A stretch of DNA of 64,000 nt from Enchytraeus crypticus (Eukaryota; Annelida; Clitellata; Enchytraeida; Enchytraeidae). Location: NCBI GenBank assembly GCA_905160935.1, contig CAJHZI010000620.1, positions 1 to 64,000 of the forward strand, read 5' to 3'. Positions 44,595 to 55,699 of this stretch are shown here, in pieces (position 1 is the first letter of the stretch; the number at the start of each line of letters is the position of its first letter). The notes beneath the pieces were generated by a model. It was not told the DNA's origin. It did no database searches and saw only the letters and a list, made by a program, of their open reading frames with translations. A program made the position numbers and the translations under genes.

Positions 44595-44612
44595 TTCTCA
44601 AGTATTTTGGAC
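44595..44612 (-). CDS. 18-nt linker mini-exon 5
   Basis: A strong acceptor (T-rich tract then TTTCAG) and donor GTGAGT bracket 18 nt: the completing Cys, then PKYLR, with a final A that joins TA of exon A1 as Ile. It supplies the sixth cysteine of PAN5, which exon A1 could not supply directly, and links the PAN part to the six-Cys part in frame. Shorter than the other four mini-exons, so somewhat less certain. Confidence 0.65.
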
Positions 44613-44629
44613 CTGAAATAGAAAAAAAT

Positions 44630-45055
44630 ATAATATATAATATTATATAATATAGAATAATAATATAGAAATTTATAATATGAAATAGAATATAATTAAT
44701 ACAGTAAGCTGATGGAATCTGAGATCTTATATGTACATGTAATTTCATTCGTATCACAGGTTATGCAATTCGAGAAGTAAAGTCATTTTTAACTAATTGG
44801 CAAATGAGAAAGAACCTAGTCATACAAGTCCTCATTTTGTCAGGATATTATCAAAACTGTGTCGTAATAGTTTCATGATATTTTCATAATGTTGTTATAA
44901 TATAATCATAATGTAGAATTAAGGATTTTTTAATTTTAGCAAGGAAAATGTCAACAATCGCCAATCGAAGGGAAGCATGTATAAGAGAGATTATTGAGTT
45001 AGCTAAATTTATAAAAATATATTAATTTAATAAAGATAATATAGAGGTTATTGAT
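44630..45055. other. Intron sequence, nothing recognised
   Basis: ATAATATATAAT-rich start; otherwise no repeat family. Confidence 0.4.
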
Positions 45056-45057
45056 TT

Positions 45058-45790
45058 AGATCTTCGAGAAGGCCTTTGACAAGATTGATTGGATAACGAT
45101 GATGAATATCTTAAAAAGAATAGGAATTGACTGGAGAAATAGAAGACTAATTTTGAACTTGTACATGAATCAAAGAGCAGTAATCAAAATCCAACAAGAA
45201 TACTCAGAAGAAGGTGAAATAGGACGTGGAGTAAGACAAGGTTGTTCGCCGCTGCTGTTTAACATTTACGCTGAGACAATGATGGAGGAAGCCATGGAAG
45301 ACTTGGAAGAAGGAATAAAAGTAGGAGGGAATTTGTTACAAGATGTACGATTTGCAGATGACCAAGGAATGGTAGCGGACAGCAGGATTGGATTGCAGAA
45401 GATAATGGATAGGCTGAATGATACGGCCCTAAGATATGGCACGAAGATTAGTATAAAAAAGACGAAGGTTACGAGAGTGTCCAATAATAAAGGTGAAGTT
45501 AATATCACAATAAATGGTACGAAATTGGAACAGGTAAGGAGTTTCAAATATTTGGGTCATACTATTACCGATGATGGGAAATGTGAGACAGAAATATGCA
45601 GTACGATTGAACAAGCAAACAAGCAAAAGCGGCCTTTGGAAGTAGAAAAAACTATTAACAAAAAGTCTAAAGAAAGACACAAAGATAAAGATAGTGAAAA
45701 CTTTGGTTTGGACCACGCTATTATATGGATGTGAAACATGCACCTTAAGAAAGGAAGACATTAGGAAACTGGAGGCATTGGAAATGTAAT
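45058..45790 (+). mobile_element. RTE-like LINE internal fragment
   Basis: EKAFDKIDWITMMN, then VRQGCSPLLFNIYAETMMEE, VRFADDQGMVADSR, TKISIKKTKVTRVS, FKYLGHTITDDGKCETEI; frameshift near 45620; stops at KLEALEM. Starts inside the RT domain and ends before the 3' end. Confidence 0.87.
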
Positions 45791-45849
45791 AAAAGCTATG
45801 TAAGTTTTCGTTGCTAATAATAATAATAATAACGTGCAGCCATTACTAA

Positions 45850-46430
45850 AACTATACTCTCTCAGTGTACAGGCTAGTGGCATGTCTATGGTATATAACG
45901 CCTCCACTCTTCTCTATCTTTCGCTTTCCCCTTCATGTCCACATATGAATGGGTCTTTAAATCATCTAACATACCAAATCTCGGCCTGCTTCTGTCTCCT
46001 TTTCCTTCCATTCTACCTTATATGACATCTTTCAATAGACTTTCCCCCTTAGAATGTGTCCTCTTAAATGTCTCTCTTAGTGCTCTCCAATTGCTTCTCA
46101 TAAACATCCTTTCCTAAAACCAAATTGTGTCTGGCTCAATATCGTATCTGCTTGCGACTGAATGCGATTATTTACTATCTTTAATATGATATTCGAAGCA
46201 TAGTTTATTAAACCGATTGTTCTGTAATCCGAACGCTCCATAGCAATAGCTTTTTGGAAATTTGAATCATCACTGACTTGGTAAAGTCGTCTGGACAAAT
46301 GCTTGTATTGCACACTTCCATATATACCTCCATTAACTTATTAGAGTGTTTCAATATATTTTTGATCGGGATTTTAAAATTCTCCATTCGATTTAGAGAT
46401 TCGTTTGGCAATTTCTGGATCCTAGACGCT
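45850..46430 (-). mobile_element. RTE-like LINE with internal deletion
   Basis: Plus begins with the family 3' end (CAGTGTACAGGCTAGTGGCA), then jumps near 46040-46095 to the RT part (LSQTQFGFRKGC, SDYRTIGLI, WPDDFTKSVMI in the minus frame). Middle of the element is missing. Confidence 0.8.
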
Positions 46431-46540
46431 CACCAAACGAATGACGACTCTGACGTAGGTTTGAATTTTTACAGCCGTTTGCTATACGCCCAGTCCACGG
46501 ATGATCTATTCTTCGACAATCGCGACACAACACAGGTAAT
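46410..46540. repeat. Dispersed repeat shared with 7785-7930
   Basis: Contains CTGGATCCTAGACGCTCACC and CCAGTCCACGGATGATC; partner copy has CTCCACGGCCGGTC. Confidence 0.5.
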
Positions 46541-46796
46541 GAGGACATATCACTGGTCAATGAGGTGGTCAGCTAGATAGGGCACGGTTATGTACCACTC
46601 TGATGGCCGTAGGTCTCTTACTCTTACCACAATTTAAACGTTTATGTTTAGGCGCACTCAATTAGATACTTTGCTCATTGCTATTATTTATGTTTTTTAA
46701 CTTCTGTTTATGATTTCGAATTGAATAGAATTATATAAACAACACCTTCAATAATCCATCTATAAAATCATTCAACAAAGTCGTTCGCTTACTTAC

Positions 46797-47045
46797 ATGT
46801 GCGATACAATTGATACTGGTTGACATCATAGATGTCATTTTGAAATGTTGCCAACATATTCGTAAAGTTAGTGTGAAGCCAGCAGCCGCGGTGTTTCAAA
46901 TCGTTCGAGAAATCGAAATCGAGTCCCACACAGTTAGGAATACTCAAACAAAACTCCTTGCATTCTTCCAATGTTTTGATGGACCTATACCAAATCCCAT
47001 GATCAGAGATCGAGTTATTGAATTCCCTCCAATTCGGACATACGC
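46797..47045 (-). CDS. PAN/apple domain exon 5 (phase 1-1)
   Basis: Acceptor TTTCACAACAG and donor GTAAGTAAG. It encodes GVCPNWREFNNSISDHG, TLEECKEFCLSIPNC, then VGLDFDFSNDLKHRGCW and QYQLYRT plus the split cysteine. This is the clearest PAN/apple copy. The open frame extends upstream of the acceptor, but the other copies place the exon start just before the first cysteine. Confidence 0.9.
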
Positions 47046-47279
47046 CTGTTGTGAAACACGAACTTGAGCCGTCAATGGCCAATTCATATTTTATTTACAT
47101 TTTAATAATAATGGTGATTATACTGATGATAATAATAGTAATGGTTGTACTAATAATCAAGTTTATTGTAATAATAGAAAAATAAAATAAAATAAAAAGT
47201 AATGATAAAAACAATCATAAAAAATTGATCACTGGCATTCTTCTACACGAAACTAATGTAATATTTTAATATAATCAAT

Positions 47280-47970
47280 CTATCAATAATCAATAAGAAT
47301 TTAACGTCCGGATCCCCGCCATAAGGCAATGTCAGGCACGTCTTGCAGACTCTACACAAACAGGCACCAAAGCTACACACGGTGGGGACTGAGTACACAT
47401 TGATCACAAGAGAAAGCGAGATCAAATCAGTGCAAGTCCAAGATCTAAGGCAAGCGGGTCAAAATTTAGACATATGGCGGGAAGAGATGGGTTTTTAGCT
47501 TGCCAAGGAAAGTACCGATACAATTACAAGATCAAAAGATCTTGTGGCAGAGAGTTCCATGTTGTCGGAGCATAAAATATGAAGAAGCGTCTGCTCATGG
47601 CAGATTTAATATTTTGTACAGTGAGAAGGTTTTCAGTAGAAGAACGAAGACTGCGAGAGGGTTGATAGATTGATAAAAGATCAGATAGATAGGTTGGTTT
47701 ACCATAATTTAAACTTTTGAAGGTCAAGGAAGCTATCTTGAATTTTTTTCGTTCGGAGACTGGTAGACAATGCAGTTTCTTAAGAAGAGAAGAGGTATAG
47801 GATTTGAATACTTTTACATTACAGACGACTCGAGAAGGAGAAGTTTGTATGCGTTAGAGACGAATTAGAGTGGTTTTCGGGAGATCATTCAGCAGGGAGT
47901 TACAGTAATCAAGTTTAGAATGGACAAGCGTATCAGCTAACACAGTGGCGGAATTAAAATCAAGGGACTT
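47280..47970 (-). mobile_element. CR1/L2-like LINE C-terminal region and 3' UTR
   Basis: Minus frame: FKSLNYGKPTYLSDLLSIY, PSRSLRSSTENLLTVQ, AMSRRFFIFYAPTTWNSLPQ. Plus strand 3' end: GAATTTAACGTCCGGATCCC. Same subfamily as 28850-29600. Confidence 0.83.
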
Positions 47971-48116
47971 AACTAATTTGACGCAATTGACGGATATGGA
48001 AAAATGAACGATAGACTGCTTAAATATGTGTTTTAAAGTTTATACTTAGACAAATACATATGAGTATATTTACATTTAGATGTTACATTTAAGTTCGTAT
48101 TCCCAAATGCACTTAC

Positions 48117-48143
48117 CGTTTGCTGGACCATATATCGCAGCAC
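48117..48143 (-). CDS. 27-nt linker mini-exon 4
   Basis: Acceptor TTTGCTTACAG and donor GTAAGTGCA. It encodes the completing Cys, then AAIYGPAN, with a final G that joins GC of PAN exon 5 as Gly. It sits between an L2-like fragment and AT arrays, in otherwise unremarkable intron. Confidence 0.8.
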
Positions 48144-48483
48144 CTGTAAGCAAACAATCGAAATTTCTGCATATACATGTAAGTAACAGCTGGTTTATCA
48201 ATAAGCGTTAATTAAAGTTCAGGGTCAGAGACTGAATGATAAATCAGCATTTTAAGATTGCTGACTGAGTCGTTACTGTTAAGTTGTAGGTTGGATTTGT
48301 GTGACAACTTTCGTGGAACCAATATATAAAATTTAAGCAATATTCTAGTAAACAACTTTTTGTAACCCAAAGCAGCAGGGTTGAGCCCAAGCTATGACAA
48401 CTTAAGATTATCAATTTCGTAGGCCTTTTCTCCCTACTTAGTTATCAACCCTCGCACATACATACAAACATAAATACATGTAT

Positions 48484-48484
<1 letters not shown>

Positions 48485-48540
<56 letters not shown>

Positions 48541-48559
48541 TATATACAATATATACATG

Positions 48560-48606
<47 letters not shown>

Positions 48607-48655
48607 AAAGGTTTAACGTCCGTTTCCTCATACAAGGATGAAGTCAAGGAAATTC
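48485..48655 (-). repeat. AT arrays with a CR1/L2-like tail
   Basis: AT arrays to 48602, then plus GGTTTAACGTCCGTTTCCTC and ACAAGGATGAAGTCAAGGA. Confidence 0.85.
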
Positions 48656-48685
48656 ATATTTTTCATATCATGCTAGAATAATATT

Positions 48686-48694
<9 letters not shown>

Positions 48695-48746
<52 letters not shown>

Positions 48747-48894
48747 ATTTATAATCTATATATATATATATATAATATATATATAGATATACATTTATAT
48801 ATATATATATATATATTATATATACATTATATATACTGTATATATAATTATATATATATACATGTATATATATATTATTATATATATATTATAA

Positions 48895-48948
<54 letters not shown>
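48695..48948. repeat. AT-rich array block
   Basis: AT dinucleotides with ACATGTATAT and TATTATA breaks. Confidence 0.95.
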
Positions 48949-49244
48949 CCTTGTGAACCTCATTCATAGTAAGTTTTAATGTATTCCCTGAACTTACTCA
49001 AACCCAACAAAGCGTCACCAAAACGATGACAAATAAAATACAAGTACAAGATACGATGATATATGAAACCATTGGTTCTTTTCCTCCCGTCCTCCGTTTC
49101 CTCCTAACCATGGGCTCTTCTAATTCTCGACAACCATCTACTGCTCCAGTCAGTCCGCTTAATTTCGGTCATTTGAATGTCTCAATAGCGCAATGAGATA
49201 AGTAGATAGCGATATCAGATTGACTTAATTATATTTCATCATCC

Positions 49245-49935
49245 ACTCGCTCGCTCGCTCACTCACTCACTCACTCACTCACTCACTCACTCGCTCACTC
49301 ACTCACTCGCACACTCGCTCACTCACTCACTCACTCACTCACTCACTCACTCACTCACTCACTCACTCGCTCACTCGCTCGCTCGCTCACTCACTTACTC
49401 ACTCGCTCACTCGCTCACACGCTCACTCGCTCACTCCCTCACACGCTCACTCTCTCGCTCACTCGCTCACTCGCTCACTCGCTCACTCGCTCACTCGCTC
49501 ACTCACTCACTCACTCACTCACTCGCTCACTCGCTCGCTCGCTCGCTCGCTCACTCACTTACTCACTCACTCACTCGCACACTCGCTCACTCACTCACTC
49601 GCTCACTCGCTCGCTCGATCACTCACTTACTCACTCACTCACTCGCTCACTCGCTCACTCGCTCACTCACTCGCTCACTCGCTCACACGCTCACTCGTTC
49701 ACTCCCTCACACGCTCACTCGCTCGCTCACTCGCTCACTCACTCACTCACTCGCTCACTCGCTCACACGCTCACTCGCTCACTCGCTCACACGCTCACTC
49801 GCTCGCTCACACGCTCACTCGCTCACTCGCTCACTCGCTCACACGCTCACTCGCTCGCTCACTCGCTCACTCGCTCACACGCTCACTCGCTCACTCGCTC
49901 ACTTCACTCACTTCACTCACTCAATCACTCACTTA
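49245..49935. repeat. ACTC/GCTC tetranucleotide array of about 690 bp
   Basis: CTCACTCACTCGCTCACTCG type array with occasional CACACG. On the minus strand it is GAGT/GAGC, i.e. repeated GTGAGT and GTGAGC, and it touches the donor of PAN exon 4. Confidence 0.97.
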
Positions 49936-49936
49936 C

Positions 49937-50197
49937 ATGATCTATTCAGGCGAAGCTGAACATCTTTCTCAGCAGGACGTAATTCTCCATCTGCATCGTA
50001 ATCTATGTGTATATAGCATCCCATGATCTCGTAATCAGCGGACTGATCGAAGTTGAAGGCTATACAGTCCGGCATGGAAATGCATAACTCCTTGCAGAGT
50101 GGTATTTCCTGTACCCTTGTTAGACGCTGAACTTTAGGAATTACTCCATAGTTATAGAGGCCCAAAGTCCCGTTCCATGTAGCGCAATTACTAGTTA
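49937..50197 (-). CDS. PAN/apple domain exon 4 (phase 1-1)
   Basis: Acceptor TTGTAACCAG and donor GTAAGTGAGTGA. It encodes TSNCATWNGTLGLYNYG, EIPLCKELCISMPDC, then IAFNFDQSADYEIMGCY and LRLNRS plus the split cysteine. The donor runs straight into the 690-bp ACTC array, whose minus-strand unit resembles a 5' splice site. The N-terminal stretch before the second cysteine is longer than in the other copies. Confidence 0.88.
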
Positions 50198-50247
50198 CTG
50201 GTTACAATCAAACAATAGGTAGCGTAAGATGGAGTACTTAAAAACAG

Positions 50248-50384
50248 GTAAAGCTAATATTAACGTCAGTTTCTTCACTCGAAAGCGATGTCAGCGACGT
50301 GCGAGCCCGGTATTTGAACCTCGCATATACTGATCCACGATTGAGTATCTTACCGACATCGCCACTTGCTCTAGCCAGTAAAAT
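50248..50384 (-). mobile_element. SINE-A copy
   Basis: Plus: TATTAACGTCAGTTTCTTCA, GAGCCCGGTATTTGAACCTC, GACATCGCCACTTGCTCTAG. About 50 bp upstream of the PAN exon 4 acceptor. Confidence 0.84.
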
Positions 50385-50424
50385 AATTGATTGGCTATTC
50401 GTCTCATTATTAATAAATCAATCA

Positions 50425-50475
50425 ATCTATAAAAATTTAAAGTCCTGTACTTGGCCATAAGGCAGTATTAGGTTG
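50425..50475 (-). mobile_element. CR1/L2-like tail scrap
   Basis: Plus: TTTAAAGTCCTGTACTTGGC, CATAAGGCAGTATTAGG. Confidence 0.6.
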
Positions 50476-50561
50476 ATCAATACAATGTACAATTTCTAAA
50501 ATACAATATACAATTTCTTCCAATTTCAATATAGTTTTTTAGAGATTTAAAATTAACTTAC

Positions 50562-50588
50562 ATGTATTTCCAAAACTCTCTGGTAAAC
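50562..50588 (-). CDS. 27-nt linker mini-exon 3
   Basis: Acceptor TTTATTTCAG, donor GTAAGTTAA. It encodes the completing Cys, then LPESFGNT, with a final T that joins TA of PAN exon 4 as Leu. Same length and phase as mini-exons 1, 2 and 4. Confidence 0.8.
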
Positions 50589-50879
50589 CTGAAATAAATT
50601 TAAACATCATCATCAGTTACATTAATGGTTTCCCTAAAAAATCGCTTATTTATTTTAATAATAATTAAAAATAATAAAAATTAAATTACCAAATTATTCA
50701 AAAATTCATAATAACAAATAGAAATGTTACACCTTATAGTAATGTTAATAATAATTATAGCAAAAATAATTCTTATTAAACGTTTTTATCAAACATCGAG
50801 TTTTGCACTCCCGGGATAAGAAACTAAAAAATAAAACATATAATAAAAATATAATAATAATAGTAATAATAATAATAAT

Positions 50880-51175
50880 AACTGGCTTCACGCTCTCCCT
50901 GTTGCTTCTTGTGGGCTTTTTTTAGACAACGAGGCGATTCGAGTAGCCGTTAGTTTCCGTTTAGGGGCGAAAACTTGCGAGCCTCACATGTGCCCCTGCA
51001 GTCATGATGTCGACGCTTTAGGTCTCCACGGCCTCTCCTGCAAACGAAGCTCAGGTAGAATGTCTCGTCATCACAATTTAAATGATTTAATATGGCGAGC
51101 ACTTTCAAGAGCAGGCATCCCTTCCTCTAAGGAACCAAGTGGGTTGTCCAAATCAGACGGCAAGCGTCCGATCAT
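50880..51175 (+). mobile_element. C-terminal fragment of a retroelement-type ORF
   Basis: LDNEAIRVAVSFRLGAKTCE, PHMCPCSHDVDALGLHGLSC, GRMSRHHNLNDLIWRALSRA and KEPSGLSKSDGKRP. This cysteine/histidine pattern is familiar from C-termini of invertebrate reverse-transcriptase ORFs; precise clade not known. Coding stops where the ATAATC array begins. Confidence 0.65.
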
Positions 51176-51590
51176 AATAATCATAATAATCATAATAATC
51201 ATAATAATCATAATAATCATAATAATCATAATATATCATAATAATAATCATAATAATCATAATAATCATAATAATCAATAAATAATAATAATCATAATAA
51301 TAATAATAATAATCATAATATCATATAATCATAATAATCATAATAATCAAATCATAATAATATATCATCATAATAATCTAATAATATAATCATAATAATC
51401 ATAATCTATCATAATAATCATAATATCATAATAATCATAATAATCATATAATCATATATCATAATAATATCATAATCATCATAATAATCATAATAATCAT
51501 AATAATCATAATAATCATAATAATCATAATAATCATAATAATCATCATAATCATCATAATCATCATCATCATCATAAGCATCATCATAAT
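51176..51590. repeat. ATAATC hexanucleotide array
   Basis: CATAATAATCATAATAATCA units with decays for about 410 bp. Confidence 0.95.
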
Positions 51591-51884
51591 AATAAAATTA
51601 CTAATTAATTTTTATAAATTGTTTCAAATTTTTTCCGTAGCTATTTGGCTATGCGGCTTCCCAGAGTGTAGAGGAATTATTTTAATCGCTTCATATTTTA
51701 ACTTTTCAATACAGTCCCTTTTATCAAATATTTTTAGCCCAGGCATTAAAAATAATAATATACTTTATATCAACTGCCAGCAAAGTGTATGATAGAAGAA
51801 AATTCATTTTCAGAGAAATTTGGAATTGGTAGGTCCGTCTATTCTCCTGGCTATTCTGTCCCTCATTCTATTTCTTTCTCTCGC

Positions 51885-52036
51885 TCTCTCTAGTGCACTG
51901 CTCATTAGCAGGTCCCTGGTATGTAACGCCTCCTCGCTTCTCTGTCTTCCGCTGTACTCTTCATTTCCACATACATGTATAAGTGGATCTTTATATATAT
52001 ATAAACATGTACATGTATAAATCTTTGTATAAAATG

Positions 52037-52104
<68 letters not shown>

Positions 52105-52290
52105 TGTACATTTTAACGTGTGATTTTTAAATAAATAAACCGTTTCTTCATTTGTAACCTTTTTTCGTTCTGCTAATCCTTTCCAATATTATCCATATCA
52201 ACATTTTCAATACCTCTAGTTTCCTGATATCTGCCTTCCCCAATGTAATTAGTTCACATCCATCTACTAGCATGGTCAACACTAAAGGCC
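51885..52290 (-). mobile_element. RTE-like LINE 3' end split by an AT array
   Basis: Plus: TAGTGCACTGCTCATTAGCA, CTGTCTTCCGCTGTACTCTT, then AT array 52035-52105, then TTCATTTGTAACCTTTTTTC and CTAATCCTTTCC from further into the element. Confidence 0.75.
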
Positions 52291-52329
52291 ATTATATTGA
52301 TGAGAGTATGGATGAGTGTATGAATGAAT

Positions 52330-52562
52330 GTACGGAATAGCGTAGGGGTAACGTCATGAAGTTTTAATTGACAGATCCTGAGGTGAATTGAACTATCGCG
52401 AGTTCGAATCCCGGTCGCGCAGATCTGAGTTTAAAATCTCGAACATTCACTGGACAGGTTATACGTAAAATGGCGTAAACTGCCTAACGGTTTAAACGTG
52501 TGGTATTGAAAGTGATAGATATCAACATAGTTGATTATTTCACTATACTGCTTGTTTACTTA
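52330..52562 (+). mobile_element. SINE-C copy
   Basis: TAGCGTAGGGGTAACGTCAT (box A-like), GGTGAATTGAACTATCGCGA, GTTCGAATCCCGG (box B), TGATAGATATCAACATAGTT. Confidence 0.86.
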
Positions 52563-52628
52563 ACTTTGTATGGATAAGTGTATCAGCTTATTACTCTACA
52601 CATTTAATTAGAAACAGACATTACTTAC

Positions 52629-52868
52629 ATTTTCTACCAAGAACGTATTGATTATTGTCCGTGGCTTTTCTTCTAAAGACTAGATCGTTTAAGTTAACGT
52701 AAATATAGCACCCGTATGTGGCGTCGTTGTTTGTGCTGTCGAAGTTAACAGCCCAACAATTCTTCAGTTTTATACAGATTTCCTGACAATCCTGCAGATT
52801 CCGGTAGAGTTGAAAATATATTCCATACTCTGAGACGGTTTGTGGAAACGGTTTCCAACGAATACATT
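52629..52868 (-). CDS. PAN/apple domain exon 3 (phase 1-1)
   Basis: There is no ATG in frame, so it is easily missed. Acceptor GTGAACAG and donor GTAAGT. It encodes ECIRWKPFPQTVSEYG, NLQDCQEICIKLKNCW, NFDSTNNDATYGCYIYV and QYVLGRK plus the split cysteine. The C-x3-C-x5-C-x15-C spacing is identical to the other PAN copies. A SINE-C copy ends about 65 bp from its donor side. Confidence 0.88.
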
Positions 52869-53039
52869 CTGTTCACAGGTAATGATGATGATAGAGTCTT
52901 CACATTAGGCAACTAATGCTAATATTTGCAGTTTACGATCTAAAGTTGCTCTAAAATGTAGAATATCAGTGAGAGAAACGAGCTGAATAATCATTAGAAT
53001 TATTATTTAGCAGCATTTGGATGAGGAAATGGACGTAAA

Positions 53040-53222
53040 AACTATTATTATTATTGTTATTATTATTATTATTTTTATGTTTATTACTAATATTATTATT
53101 ATTATTATTATTACTAATATTATTATTATTATTATTATTAATTATTATTATTATTTTATTATTTTTACTATTATTTTTATTTTTTATTATTTTTATTATA
53201 TTATTATTATTATTATATTTGT
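53040..53222. repeat. ATT trinucleotide array
   Basis: TTATTATTATT with TTTTTA breaks; adjacent left sequence AGGAAATGGACGTAAAAACT suggests a CR1/L2-like tail seed. Confidence 0.92.
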
Positions 53223-53302
53223 ACAATATTTTAAATTGGAATTAATAAATATTGTTTCCAATACAGTGCATTAAAAATACATTCATACGCATGTGACAGT
53301 AA

Positions 53303-53440
53303 AACATATAAAGCCAATTTTAACGTCAGTTTCGTCTCTCAGAAGCGATATCAGTGACGGACTAGCCCGGGATTTGAACCGCGCACATACTGATTCACGG
53401 TCGGATATCTGATGGACTTCGCCACTGGCGCAGTCAGTCA
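53303..53440 (-). mobile_element. SINE-A copy
   Basis: Plus: TTTTAACGTCAGTTTCGTCT, GGATTTGAACCGCGCACA, GACTTCGCCACTGGCGCAG. Confidence 0.84.
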
Positions 53441-53741
53441 CAGATATATCATGACAGTACGTAGTCGTTCACTCTATTAAAAGTGAATATACTGTATCAG
53501 TCTGAATAGCTACGAAACGAGGAAGAAAAATTGATTGTCGCTATGGAAAATATGCAAAATCTAACTAAGCTGTTTGAAACTTGAAGTGTTCATAACCAAC
53601 AGGTTGAATGTGATTTGGGGCGAATGCGGAGAGAGAAAACACATTCGTAATTGGTATCGATAGACTCAGGTTTGTACACCCTATCAAGTCGTAATGATAC
53701 CTTATTGCAAAATGTGGGTGCAATAGTGTGAAGCTCAAATA

Positions 53742-53815
53742 ATGGGTTCGCCCGTCACTAACATCGCTTCGGGTGAGGAATGTGACGTACACATGTATAT
53801 TAGCTTAACCAGATT
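53742..53815 (+). mobile_element. SINE-A 3' fragment
   Basis: GTTCGCCCGTCACTAACATC, GCTTCGGGTGAGGAATGTGA. Confidence 0.68.
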
Positions 53816-53914
53816 TACCATATGTTATTCAGGTTGTGACCCACGAACAAAAGGTAACTAAGCCACCCTGTATAAGTGTATTGATTAATTCTACAAAATA
53901 TACACATTCTTACC

Positions 53915-53941
53915 TTTCGGCTTGTTTACAACTGTTTCACC
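53915..53941 (-). CDS. 27-nt linker mini-exon 2
   Basis: Acceptor TTTAATTTCAG and donor GTAAGAATG. It encodes the split Cys, then ETVVNKPK, and its last G joins the AA of PAN exon 3 to give Glu. Joining PAN2 directly to PAN3 would create T+AA, a stop, so this mini-exon is required for an open frame. That is the strongest single argument that the mini-exons are real. Confidence 0.85.
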
Positions 53942-54134
53942 TGAAATTAAATTCAAATGGTTCGATGACATGTATTAAGTATATCATATACCGTTAATTT
54001 ACAATAGAACAATCTTCATCGAGCCCCTAGCAAGTACCCATTTATTGACACTAGTGTAGTTTCTACAACCCTCTCTATCTACTTATCTCTACAGGAATTT
54101 GACGTTACATTGTGAACACTAGAGTAGTTTTTCA

Positions 54135-54905
54135 AACCCGCTTCTTTGTGGATCGATATCTCTTTGAATCAATATCTTTTGGACCGATATCTTTTTGACT
54201 CAATATCTTTTTGGGCCAATATATATTTAAATCAATATCTTTGTGGACCGATATCTCTTTGGCTCAATATCTTTTAGACCGATACATTTTGGACTCAATA
54301 TCTTTTTGACCGATATCTTTTTGACTCAATGTTTTTTGGACCGATATCTATTTGATTCAATATCGTTGTGGAACGATTTCTATGTGACTCAATGTCTTTG
54401 TGGACCGATATCTCTTTGGCTCAATATCTTTCAGACCGATATATTTTTGACTCAATATCCTTTAGACCGATATCTATTTGATTCAATATCTTTTTGGCCA
54501 ATATATATTTGACTCAATATCTTTGTGGACCGATATATTCTTGACTCAATATCTTTTAGACCGATACATTTTGGACTCAATGATTTTGGGCCGATATCTA
54601 TTTGACTCAATATCTTTTTGTGGCAATATATATTTGACTCAATATCTTTGTGGACCGATATCTATTTGACTCAATATCTTTTAGACCGATATCTCTTTGA
54701 CTCAATATCTTTGTGGACCGATATCTTTTTGACTCAATATATTTGTGGACCGATAACTCTTGGGCTCAATAACATTTTGGATCGATATATCTATCACTCA
54801 ATAGCTTTGTGGACTGATATATCTTTTACTCAATAACGTTTTGGTCCGATATCTATTTGACTAAATATATTTTGTACCGATATCTCTATGAATCAATATA
54901 TTTGT
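54135..54905. repeat. 16/32-bp minisatellite, about 770 bp
   Basis: Alternating 16-bp halves, one with GACTCAATATCTTT, the other with GTGGACCGATATCT. Translations such as YLFDSISLWTDIFLTQ are artefacts of the array. Confidence 0.93.
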
Positions 54906-55011
54906 GGACCTACATCCCTACGATTCACTGTATCCACGGAGGTAAGATAGGAACGCGAGTGCATGAAATTGAACTGGGTCTCATTTCTCTACACAGTATA
55001 AAAAGTAGACT

Positions 55012-55148
55012 TCGATAATCCGATAATACGATAATCCGATAATCCGATAATACGATAATCCGATAATCAGATAATACGATAATCCCATAATCAGATAATC
55101 CGATAATTCGACAATTCGATAATCCGATAATCCGATATTCCGATAAGT
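55012..55148. repeat. Short-unit array ATAATCCG
   Basis: About fifteen GATAATCCGATAATAC-type units of 8 to 9 bp. Confidence 0.92.
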
Positions 55149-55149
55149 T

Positions 55150-55695
55150 GATTATTTATTTAGATCACCAAAAAGGGTCATTCAATCCTGTACAGTTCAC
55201 AAGCATTGCAAACAAACAAGTAAATGCAATAAGTGAGCACAATTTAAATGTGAACCACGGTGAACTTAAAACGAAGATATGAAGTAGAAATTAAAGAATT
55301 GAAATAAAGAAATGCAAAATAAAGAAAATTAAGGATAATAGGTAGGCATAATTATACATTTAAGATCAGTATCATTAATAACTATTTAATAAGTACTGAC
55401 GAAGATTAATATCGAAACAGTTAACGGAACGAGATGATCAATCTCGATTAACAATCGAGATTGATCATCTCGATTGAATCTCCGATTAACAATCTGACTT
55501 TTAAACAAATTATTTGAGTGAATAGGCACAAAGTACAAGAACAATTTATTGAACAGCTATTTAATCAACGATAGAATAATGGTACAGAGTGTATCATTTT
55601 TTTAATTTATCATCATTACCGTAATTATACTGCAATGGAGTAAATGAGCTTACTATAGATGATGGAAGGGATTGAATTGAATGGAATGATTACTA
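55150..55695. other. Intron sequence with one hairpin
   Basis: No gene or repeat family; see the hairpin at 55430-55472. Confidence 0.45.
55430..55472. repeat. Perfect 20-bp stem hairpin
   Basis: CGAGATGATCAATCTCGATT, loop AAC, then the exact complement. Confidence 0.9.
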
Positions 55696-55699
55696 TAAC

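Noticed and set aside
54243-54836. Repeat protein YLFDSISLWTDIF
   Set aside because: Unit length of 16/32 bp shifts frame, and stops recur; minisatellite artefact.
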